From Chloroflexota bacterium (GTDB lineage Bacteria; Chloroflexota; Anaerolineae; Caldilineales; Caldilineaceae), in NCBI GenBank assembly GCA_003451595.1, contig DMDA01000002.1:71478-90308 (forward strand): a DNA stretch of 18,831 nt. The letters are read 5' to 3'. This document shows, one piece after another, positions 1-9,949 of this stretch (the stretch's first letter is position 1; every line of letters begins with the position of its first letter). A program made the translations under genes and the position numbers. Below the pieces are notes generated by a model. The model was not told the DNA's origin. It saw only the letters and a program-made list of their open reading frames with translations, and did no database searches.

Positions 1-1776
<1,776 letters not shown>

Positions 1777-1783
1777 GTAAGAA

Positions 1784-1903
1784 GAGATTAGACGATTGTG
1801 GGATTAGGAGATTGGAAGATTGGAGATTGATCGGCGTGCAGCCAGCTCTTCAATCTCCCCAATCTCTCAATCTCCCAATCTATCAATTTCCCAATCTCTT
1901 TTT
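1784..1903. repeat. GAGATTNN period-8 inverted-repeat array, possible bidirectional terminator
   Basis: Between convergent rpoC and glgX the left part is built of GAGATT/GGATT units about 8 bases apart (1784-1830). The right part (1848-1898) is built of the complementary CAATCTCN units. The two can pair imperfectly across a 16-20 base spacer. A run of five T (1899-1903) follows on the plus strand, so the array may terminate rpoC transcription. The right arm is inside the glgX reading frame. A second array with the same unit occurs at 18595-18667, which marks it as a dispersed element rather than a local accident. Confidence 0.75.
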
Positions 1904-3990
1904 GGCGGCGGCGTGCGCATCTCGGTGGCCAGCAACACCACGGTGCGCGGGGCAACTCGATAACGCTCACCGGCGATCTGCGGTGCATCCGCCAACATGC
2001 GGAAATCGTCGGGCGCCGGCAGCGCCGTGTCGAGCACGCGACGCCAGCCTGTCGGGCTACGGCGCGGCGGTGGCGGCAACATGAAGTCAAGTGGCTCCCA
2101 GTAAAAATTCGCAATCACGTGAAATGCTTCGCTGGCGCCGCGCACGGTCAGCGCCAGACTGCGCGAGTAATCGTGCTTGTCAGGGCTGAACAATTCGACG
2201 CCATGCCACTCGATGCGCGCATACTGGAGCAGCTCGATCAGGCTCAGATCATGCCCATCGTGGAAGATACTCAATTCACGTCGAAATTTCACCAACTTTT
2301 TCACATAATCTAGCAAGTCGGCGTGACGGGTGCAGAGCGTCCAATCGAACCAGGAGATTTCGTTGTCCTGGCAGTAGGCGTTATTATTGCCACGCTGTGT
2401 TCGCCGCACTTCATCGCCCATCAATAACATCGGCACGCCGAGCGACAGCAACGTCATTGCAAAGAAATTCTTGATCTGGCGTTGACGCAGGCTCTCGATC
2501 GCCGGGTCATCCGTTGACCCTTCGACGCCACAATTCCAGCTGCGATTATCGTTAGCGCCGTCACGATTTTCTTCGCCGTTCTCCCAATTGTGCTTCTCAT
2601 TGTATGAGACCAGATCGTTGAGCGTAAAGCCATCATGACAGGTGACAAAGTTGATACTTTGTTCTGGTCCGAGATTTTCCGTACCGTAGAGATCGGGGCT
2701 GGCAAAAAAGCGGGATGCCACGTGCTCGACCATGCCCGGATCGCTCTTGACGAATGCGCGCACATCATCCCGAAAGCGCCCGTTCCATTCCTTCCAGTGG
2801 TCGCCCAAAAAACTGCCCACCTGATATAATCCGGCCGCATCCCACGCCTCTGCAATCAACTTGGCGCCTGCCAGCACCGGGTCAGTCTCGATATCCCACA
2901 AGATCGGTGGGTTCGCCAGCGGGACGCCTTTCTCATCGCGCGAGAGAATGGACGCCAGGTCAAAGCGGAAACCATCGACGTGCATCTCTTCGACCCAGTA
3001 GTGCAGGCTATCCAGGATCAGGCGACGCACGATGGCGTGATTGGCGTTGAGGGTATTGCCCGTGCCGCTATAGTTGGCGTAGTGCTCGCGGTCACTTTCC
3101 AGGATGTAATAGGCCTCATTTTCTAGTCCGCGAAAACAATACGTTGGCCCGTGTTCGTCATCTTCCGCCGTATGGTTATAGACGACATCCAGGATCACTT
3201 CGATGCCGGCGCGGTGCAGGGCCTTGACCATGTCTCGAAATTCGTTGACGGCCGCCACCGGCTCACCGCTAACGCTGTATTGCACATGAGGGGCAAAAAA
3301 GGAGACCGGACAATATCCCCAATAGTTGACGCGCCCGGCGGGGGCGTCTTGGGGATCGAATTGGAAGACGGGCAGCAACTCGACCGCCGTGATCCCCAGC
3401 TGTTGAAGATAGGGAATCTTGTCGATTAGCCCGGCGTAGGAACCGCGTTTTTGCGGAGGCAACCCTGAACTGGGATGACGTGTGAAGCCGCGCACATGCA
3501 TCTCGTAGATAATCGTCTCACTGAAGGGACGCCGCAGCGGGACATCGCCTTCCCAATCGTACTCTGAAACATCGATAACCACACTTTTCATGGCCTGCGC
3601 CGTGTTGTCGCCCGGTTGAGAGGCAGCTTGCCGGCTGAAGCGAGCTGGCACGGCGACGCCCCGCCCATATGGATCAAGCAACACTTTGTCAGGGTCGAAG
3701 CGCATGCCAAGCAGCGGTTCATAAGGGCCGTGTGCACGGAAGGCGTACAATTGTCCTGCACGCACGCCTGGCACAAAGATGTGCCAATATGAAAAAGTGC
3801 GATTCTGCTGTGGGTTGAGTCTGATCGTGTGGGATGGCGCGGCGTCATCGACATGATCGAAAAGCAACAACTCTATGGCGGTGGCGCTACGCGAATAAAC
3901 GGAAAAGTTGACTCCATCCGGCAAAATGGTGGCGCCGATGGGAAAACTCTTGCCGCGAGCAAAATCGCTGGGGTGCGCGTCGCCGGCCAT
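1867..3990 (-). CDS. glgX: glycogen debranching enzyme GlgX/TreX type (GH13, isoamylase-like)
   Basis: Cytoplasmic alpha-1,6-glucosidase that trims branches during glycogen breakdown; 707 residues, normal for the family. An N-terminal CBM48-like domain (about 1-140) precedes the GH13 barrel. Visible motifs are DVVYNH (268-273), GFRFDLA with nucleophile Asp344, AEAWD with acid/base Glu381, and CHD with Asp453. MLLMGDEVRRTQRGNNNAYC is the typical GlgX stretch after the catalytic residues. The ATG at 3990 is preferred because AGAGG stands 6-7 bases upstream; the TTG at 4011 has no properly spaced site. It starts 23 bases after the GNAT gene and is probably cotranscribed with it and the amidase. 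The last nine residues (DWEIDRLGD) and the TGA stop are encoded by the GAGATTNN repeat array, so the original C-terminus was probably a little shorter or different. Family assignment is firm; the choice between GlgX and TreX specificity is not possible from sequence alone. Confidence 0.95.
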   Translation of the reverse strand: MAGDAHPSDFARGKSFPIGATILPDGVNFSVYSRSATAIELLLFDHVDDAAPSHTIRLNPQQNRTFSYWHIFVPGVRAGQLYAFRAHGPYEPLLGMRFDPDKVLLDPYGRGVAVPARFSRQAASQPGDNTAQAMKSVVIDVSEYDWEGDVPLRRPFSETIIYEMHVRGFTRHPSSGLPPQKRGSYAGLIDKIPYLQQLGITAVELLPVFQFDPQDAPAGRVNYWGYCPVSFFAPHVQYSVSGEPVAAVNEFRDMVKALHRAGIEVILDVVYNHTAEDDEHGPTYCFRGLENEAYYILESDREHYANYSGTGNTLNANHAIVRRLILDSLHYWVEEMHVDGFRFDLASILSRDEKGVPLANPPILWDIETDPVLAGAKLIAEAWDAAGLYQVGSFLGDHWKEWNGRFRDDVRAFVKSDPGMVEHVASRFFASPDLYGTENLGPEQSINFVTCHDGFTLNDLVSYNEKHNWENGEENRDGANDNRSWNCGVEGSTDDPAIESLRQRQIKNFFAMTLLSLGVPMLLMGDEVRRTQRGNNNAYCQDNEISWFDWTLCTRHADLLDYVKKLVKFRRELSIFHDGHDLSLIELLQYARIEWHGVELFSPDKHDYSRSLALTVRGASEAFHVIANFYWEPLDFMLPPPPRRSPTGWRRVLDTALPAPDDFRMLADAPQIAGERYRVAPRTVVLLATEMRTPPPKRDWEIDRLGD

Positions 3991-4013
3991 AAGCTGCCTC
4001 TTTCTTTGCAATC

Positions 4014-4979
4014 CTACAAGGAGCGCCCCAGCATCACGTAGGTGCGATAGGGCGCAAAGCCAAACTTGCCGTAGAAATCAGTCAACGTTGTCCAGTCGAT
4101 AACGCAGCCGTTGACGCCGTTGTTGTGTAGTCGCCGCAGCCCGGCATCGAGCAACGCCGCCCCAAAGCCGCGTCCGCGCTGGTCGGCGCTGATGCCAATC
4201 GAGCCAAGTTGTCCCCACGGTCTAGGCAACGCATACGGGTAGAAGCGCTCGATCGGACGCACCGAGTCGGGGAACGTGAGCAGGCAGCAGCCATCGACCC
4301 CGCGTTCCGTCCACAACAGCATAAAATCGGAGATGCGCCCACCATCAGCCAGGAACATCTCTGCTTCATAGCGCCAACGTCCGGGAAACTCACGGCGCAG
4401 GAAGCCAAGCAAATCATCCACCTGACGCGGGTTTGCTGGTGCGGCGTGGCAGGGTGTATCCCGCAGTGACGGTGACGTGTAGGTCGCCAGATTTGCTGCC
4501 ATGTCCCAGACCGGGCCAAAGTTGGTGTAGCCGTACTGTGCAAAAAATGTGGCTGCGTGGCTCGCTTCTGGCGCACCGGGCGCAAAGGGTCGCAGTCCAC
4601 CGCCAATTTGGACGGCGCGACAGCCCTGCTCCGCCAGCCAGGCCTCCGCCGCAGAGAGCAACCGTCGCCCCAAACCATGCCGCTGCCAGGCTGGCGCCAC
4701 CAACAGCAACTCGATCCACCCTTCGCCATGCGTGGCAACCAACGGCTCGCCATGGAGCACGGTCGCCAACGCAGCGCCAACAAGTGTAGCTGCAGCGGTC
4801 ACTGTAAACAGGCGGCGCTTCACCCCCGTCGATGGCTTAAAGTTGTGATGCACGAACGCGGCCGAGATCGGCATGTCACGGCCTAGCGCAGCCTCCCACA
4901 GATCGACAAGATCAGGAACGAAGGCAGCCGCCGTCACCGGGTCATGTGTGACGATCTCCAGGTTGCGTGCGTGGTTCAT
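4014..4979 (-). CDS. tandem GNAT-domain N-acetyltransferase
   Basis: The 321-residue protein holds two GNAT folds. Acetyl-CoA-binding motif A is seen twice: VAPAWQRHGLGRRLL (94-108) and ISADQRGRGFGAALL (264-278). Each copy has the Q/R-x-x-G-x-G/A signature. The C-terminal GNAT ends with the usual FYGKFGFAPYRTY pattern. Tandem GNAT proteins of this size include mycothiol synthase and many uncharacterised acyltransferases; the substrate cannot be read from the sequence. The start codon overlaps the amidase stop (ATGA, 4976-4979), so translation is probably coupled. It lies 23 bases upstream of glgX. This operon position gives no clear hint of substrate. Confidence 0.85.
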   Translation of the reverse strand: MNHARNLEIVTHDPVTAAAFVPDLVDLWEAALGRDMPISAAFVHHNFKPSTGVKRRLFTVTAAATLVGAALATVLHGEPLVATHGEGWIELLLVAPAWQRHGLGRRLLSAAEAWLAEQGCRAVQIGGGLRPFAPGAPEASHAATFFAQYGYTNFGPVWDMAANLATYTSPSLRDTPCHAAPANPRQVDDLLGFLRREFPGRWRYEAEMFLADGGRISDFMLLWTERGVDGCCLLTFPDSVRPIERFYPYALPRPWGQLGSIGISADQRGRGFGAALLDAGLRRLHNNGVNGCVIDWTTLTDFYGKFGFAPYRTYVMLGRSL

Positions 4980-5695
4980 GGCGTTGGTTCTTTCTCTCCT
5001 TCAAAAAAACAGAGGATACCGTCGGCGACACCCTTGGCCGCCAACTCCGGCTGATTGACCAGCAACGCCTGGTCACCGCCCAAAAAGCCCAGTTCGATGA
5101 TGGCGGCCGGTGTCAGCGGGTCGATGCGCTTGAAGGCGTGATACTCGGTCATATTGTGGGTGACAGTGTTCGGGTGATGCGGCAATCCCGTCGCCGCTGA
5201 ATAGCTCCGTTCGATGCACCCCAACAGCCGTTCGTTGATCGTGGGGATTGCCGAGTAAGTGTGTACTGCAGCTTTAAAACCAGAAGCGTCAATGCAACTA
5301 TCGGCATGCAGGCTGACGAGCACCGCCGCGCGTAGCCCTTCCAATCGATCGTCATACTCGTCCAGGATCGTCACGTCGGCGCCGGCGCGACGCAAGCGCT
5401 CTGCCGCCAAATTGGCAACGTGCGCGTTGATCTCCGCCTCAGTGACCAGTACGTTGCCGTCGGCGTCTTCGCAAACTGCGCCCGAATCGTTGCCAGCGTG
5501 CCCACTAATCAGCGCCACCTGTCGGTCCCACGCTTTGCCAACCACGCCTTGGGGCCAGACACCGTTTGCATCGGGCAGACCAAAGCCCAGCGCCTGCGCC
5601 ATGATCAAGCCAATGCCGGCCAGGCTGACCAGCAGAATGATCAAAAAGATTCGCGAAACTTGATTCACAGCATCGTGGCGCATAGATTCAGCCAT
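4976..5695 (-). CDS. N-acetylmuramoyl-L-alanine amidase (Amidase_3 type), membrane-anchored
   Basis: Zinc amidase that would cut the bond between N-acetylmuramic acid and L-alanine in peptidoglycan. The 239-residue product has an N-terminal hydrophobic segment (about 16-38), a signal anchor or uncleaved signal, followed by one compact catalytic domain. Candidate zinc ligands are His66 (ISGHAG), Glu86 (VTEAEIN) and His130 (VSLHADS). The catalytic Glu201 lies in IIELGFLGG. The usual GHGG is GHAG here. Starts at GTG 5701 or ATG 5695 are both possible. I choose ATG 5695 because GGGTGA ends two bases upstream, resembling the 3' part of an extended ribosome-binding site. That GGGTGA belongs to the tandem repeat at 5697-5751. 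It overlaps the GNAT gene by four bases and is the first gene of the amidase-GNAT-glgX group. Confidence 0.88.
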   Translation of the reverse strand: MAESMRHDAVNQVSRIFLIILLVSLAGIGLIMAQALGFGLPDANGVWPQGVVGKAWDRQVALISGHAGNDSGAVCEDADGNVLVTEAEINAHVANLAAERLRRAGADVTILDEYDDRLEGLRAAVLVSLHADSCIDASGFKAAVHTYSAIPTINERLLGCIERSYSAATGLPHHPNTVTHNMTEYHAFKRIDPLTPAAIIELGFLGGDQALLVNQPELAAKGVADGILCFFEGEKEPTP

Positions 5696-5696
5696 T

Positions 5697-5830
5697 GTCA
5701 CCCGTCATGCGTCACCCGTCTGCGTCACCCGTCATGCGTCACCCGTCACACATCAATCGTGACTCGTGGCGCACCACTCGTGCCCCAACACACCACGCAA
5801 CACGCACCACGCAACATATTCCACGCCTCA
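5697..5830. repeat. tandem and degenerate repeat array (GTCACCCGTCATGC unit, then CACCACGCAACACG unit)
   Basis: Four copies of a 13-14 base unit, GTCACCCGTCATGC, occupy 5697-5751. The second copy lacks one base and the fourth differs at its 3' end. Further right, two copies of CACCACGCAACA stand 14 bases apart (5791-5802 and 5805-5816), and the block ends in CACGCCTCACGCCTC. The array fills the whole space between two minus-strand genes. It overlaps the start region of the amidase gene on one side and supplies the TGA stop of the dehydratase gene on the other. No promoter consensus is evident inside it, although a promoter for the amidase group may be hidden here. Confidence 0.8.
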
Positions 5831-6799
5831 CGCCTCTGCCTGTCGCGCAAAGGTCGCCAGGTCGATGTTGGCGCCACACACGATCACGCCGACGCGCTTG
5901 CCGTGCAATCGCTTGCGCAGGGGGCCGCATAACGCCGCCGTCGCCGCTGCGCCCGCCGGTTCGACCGCCAGCTTCATGCTGTTGAAGAGCAGCCCCATCG
6001 CCTGTTGCATCGCCAGGTCTTCGATCAGCACCAGTTCATCCACAAAGGTGCGGCACAGCTCGAAGCTGTAGGGCAGCGCGTAGGGTGCACCCAGGCTGTC
6101 AGCGATCGTGCGCACACGGTCGATGGCTTGCGGCGCACCCGCCAGAAAGCTGCGATGCATCGTGTCCGCACCTGCTGGCTCCACGCCGATGACCTGGCAG
6201 CCCGGCTGAAGCTGCTTGAAGGCGCACGCCATCCCCGCGCACAGCCCGCCGCCGCCGATAGGAATGATCACCGCATCCAGATCGGGCGCCTGTTCCGCAA
6301 ACTCTAGCCCGACGGTCGCCGTGCCCAGCGCGGTCAACGGGCCTTCGTAGGGATGCACAAAGATGCGCCCTTCCTCCTCCTGAATCTGCTGCACGCGCGC
6401 AAACGCCTGCTGCACATCGTCGACCAGTTCCACCATGGCGCCATAGGCGCGACAACGCGCCACGCGGAAGGGATTGGCGCTCTTGGGCATGACCACCTTT
6501 GCCGTCGTTCCCAACAACTGCGCCGCATAAGCAACAGCAATGGCGTGGTTGCCGGCGCTCACCGCCGTGACGCCGCGTTGCAGTTCTTCCGGGTCAAGAT
6601 CAAGCATGACCGTCAGCGCGCCGCGCGGCTTGAAGGAGCCGGTGTGCTGGAAAAGCTCCAACTTCAGCCACACCTGCGTCTCTGCGCCAACGCTGGCGTC
6701 GATGTCCAGCCCCTGCCACTGCCAGACCGGCGTCGTGCGCACCAGCTCGCCCAATCGCGCGCGGTTAGTGCGGATTTGCTCGATGGTCGGATAGTCCAC
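5828..6799 (-). CDS. PLP-dependent threonine/serine dehydratase-like enzyme (fold type II)
   Basis: The 323-residue protein belongs to the threonine ammonia-lyase / serine dehydratase / serine racemase group. The PLP lysine is Lys57 in GSFKPRGA. The substrate loop SAGNH spans 81-85, the phosphate-cradling glycine loop GGGGL spans 182-186, and Cys308 in VCGANID sits where Ser or Cys contacts the pyridine nitrogen. There is no C-terminal ACT domain, so it resembles the unregulated catabolic form (tdcB-like, about 320-330 residues) rather than biosynthetic IlvA. It starts with GTG, with GGGAGGGG just upstream, 9 bases after the carboxylase stop, so the two are almost certainly cotranscribed. The stop codon lies in the neighbouring repeat array. 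Substrate (threonine, serine or 3-hydroxyaspartate) is open. Confidence 0.88.
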   Translation of the reverse strand: MDYPTIEQIRTNRARLGELVRTTPVWQWQGLDIDASVGAETQVWLKLELFQHTGSFKPRGALTVMLDLDPEELQRGVTAVSAGNHAIAVAYAAQLLGTTAKVVMPKSANPFRVARCRAYGAMVELVDDVQQAFARVQQIQEEEGRIFVHPYEGPLTALGTATVGLEFAEQAPDLDAVIIPIGGGGLCAGMACAFKQLQPGCQVIGVEPAGADTMHRSFLAGAPQAIDRVRTIADSLGAPYALPYSFELCRTFVDELVLIEDLAMQQAMGLLFNSMKLAVEPAGAAATAALCGPLRKRLHGKRVGVIVCGANIDLATFARQAEA

Positions 6800-6808
6800 A
6801 GCCCCTCC

Positions 6809-8419
<1,611 letters not shown>

Positions 8420-8460
8420 GGTGCGTATGTTCCAGACGAGACGGCAAGTTCGTACGCTGT

Positions 8461-8489
8461 AGTATGGATTCTTCAGCCGACATCGTCAA
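8461..8489 (-). promoter_or_regulatory. sigma70-type promoter for the carboxylase-dehydratase genes
   Basis: Read on the minus strand, TTGACG (8489-8484) and CATACT (8466-8461) are separated by exactly 17 bases. They match the -35 consensus at five of six positions and the -10 consensus at four of six. Transcription would start near 8454, giving a leader of about 35 bases. The rest of the 293-base gap (8490-8712) shows no gene, hairpin or repeat that I can support. Confidence 0.55.
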
Positions 8490-8712
8490 ACGCACGGAGG
8501 GATGGACGCAATATGATGCCATCGACAGTCATAGCGGTGTTCATGCCGATGCGCGCTGTCTTTGCAGGTTGCTCTGTCTAAGGTCGCGTGAACGGAACGG
8601 TTGTTGCTATGCTCCGATCGCCGCTTCCGGCCATGCAAGTTCTACGCAGCGTGTGTGCGGCGGTGCGCCGAACACCACCACACCCGTAGGACAGGCATGC
8701 TCCTCGAAACAA

Positions 8713-9648
8713 TCACGCGCACACCATCTCCAACCACCACCGACGCTCACCGAACGCCGGCGCCATGCCGGCGCTGCCGCTGGCATACGCGTCCGCCAGC
8801 CGATCGTCGGCGCCGATGCAAGGTTCTACAGCCAGGTTGTAGTAAGGCGCCACATCGGGGATGCCGCTCCAGGCGCCGCTGTTCATCCACACCCCGACAT
8901 GCGGCGTCTGCGTCGGGTCGAAGCGCAGGGTGCAACTGCTGTCATCCGCCGGGTCGATGAGCGCCGCGTAGCCGGCGTGCAGTGCCGTAAAAAAGAGTTT
9001 GGCGGCACGCGCGGCCGTGGTCGGCGGGAGGATGCTGCAATCCTCGGCGCCGATCTGCGGCCAGGACACGGTTGTCCCGGCGGCGGCAGGAAACGCACCC
9101 AGGCTGCCCGCCACCGTAACGGTCGTTGCTGGGATGTCCAACCGCATACCGGGGTGGACGGCAAAGGTAGGGTGACTGCTCCAGATGAAGGGCATGGCGA
9201 AGGGCGTTGGATTGGTGAGCAGATAGTCACAGCGGAGACAATTGTCGCGCAGCGTGATCGTCTTTTGCAGATGATAGGGGAGTTGGACGCCATGCACGCT
9301 GAGCGTGAGGTGCGTTGCGCCGTGCTCCACCGCCCAGGGCAGTGACCAGACTTCGCCATGATCTGGCAGGCGCACTTGCTGCCACGGCGCCGTCGGGTAG
9401 TCGCCCACCCCGATGTTGGGGAAGCACTCGTCGAAGCCGCCGGCGTCGAAATCGCGCACATAGTCGGCGCCATAGGTGGGCAGGCGATAGGGCAGGTGCG
9501 GATTGACATGCAGCCACTCCCGCTTCCGCCGCCGGTCGTAGAGGCTGGCGATCTTGCCGCCCCAACCCGGAATGACGACAACGCGCAGCGCGTCGGTTTC
9601 CAACGTCAGAGCATCGAGGCCCTGGTAGATCGTGGTGGAGACATTCAT
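8713..9648 (-). CDS. aldose 1-epimerase (galactose mutarotase-like) family protein
   Basis: Beta-sandwich enzyme expected to interconvert alpha and beta anomers of a sugar; 311 residues, normal for the family. The candidate catalytic histidine is His159 in IWSSHPTF. The general base would be Glu275 in NLAVEPC, followed by the family-typical GADDRLADA. The start WGGKIASLYDRRRKREWL is also typical, with Gly-Gly-Lys-Ile in place of Gly-Ala-x-Ile. No signal peptide is seen, so it is cytoplasmic. The ATG at 9648 is supported by GGAG with a 7-base spacing. It is transcribed away from icmA and lies 293 bases upstream of the carboxylase gene, which has its own promoter, so cotranscription is uncertain. 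The sugar substrate is unknown. Confidence 0.85.
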   Translation of the reverse strand: MNVSTTIYQGLDALTLETDALRVVVIPGWGGKIASLYDRRRKREWLHVNPHLPYRLPTYGADYVRDFDAGGFDECFPNIGVGDYPTAPWQQVRLPDHGEVWSLPWAVEHGATHLTLSVHGVQLPYHLQKTITLRDNCLRCDYLLTNPTPFAMPFIWSSHPTFAVHPGMRLDIPATTVTVAGSLGAFPAAAGTTVSWPQIGAEDCSILPPTTAARAAKLFFTALHAGYAALIDPADDSSCTLRFDPTQTPHVGVWMNSGAWSGIPDVAPYYNLAVEPCIGADDRLADAYASGSAGMAPAFGERRWWLEMVCA

Positions 9649-9834
9649 CGCTTCACTCCAGTATGTTGTTTTCCCATCTGTGGCGCCTGACGACTCAGCC
9701 AGAGATGTCGGTTGACCTATGCTTTTGTTGGTCCGGTCATTTCTACGCTAACCTGTCCACTTCATTTTACACCAAACCCAATCCGCACACGATGCACCTC
9801 GCTGGCAGGTCTCCTTCATGACTGGCGCGCAATC

Positions 9835-9848
9835 TGCGGTTAACCGCA
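9835..9848. promoter_or_regulatory. 14-bp perfect palindrome, candidate operator
   Basis: TGCGGTTAACCGCA is a perfect palindrome in the 301-base divergent region between the mutarotase gene and icmA (9649-9949). It lies 8 bases upstream of a candidate -35 element and about 100 bases before the icmA start. Its size and symmetry fit a dimeric regulator such as a TetR- or LacI-family protein, but no such regulator is encoded nearby. The rest of 9649-9834 holds no gene or repeat that I recognise. Confidence 0.4.
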
Positions 9849-9856
9849 ACCCAGGA

Positions 9857-9885
9857 TTGGCGACAATCCAGAATTCATGGAAAAT
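9857..9885 (+). promoter_or_regulatory. candidate promoter for icmA
   Basis: TTGGCG (9857-9862) and GAAAAT (9880-9885) have a 17-base spacer. Each matches four of six consensus positions. The predicted transcription start, near 9892, leaves a leader of about 58 bases that includes the strong GGGAGG ribosome-binding site. The match is modest, so this is tentative. Confidence 0.35.
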
Positions 9886-9949
9886 TGATTCACAATGGCT
9901 CACAAACAGCCGCCGATCCCTTTCGAGTTGTCGCATACGGGAGGTGCAC

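Noticed and set aside
1784..1903. CRISPR array
   Set aside because: The units are 8 bases long and inverted, without regular spacers of 25-40 bases, and no cas genes are present.
9818..9949. 44-codon N-terminal extension of icmA
   Set aside because: No family similarity, it covers the palindrome and candidate promoter, and a strong GGGAGG site supports ATG 9950.
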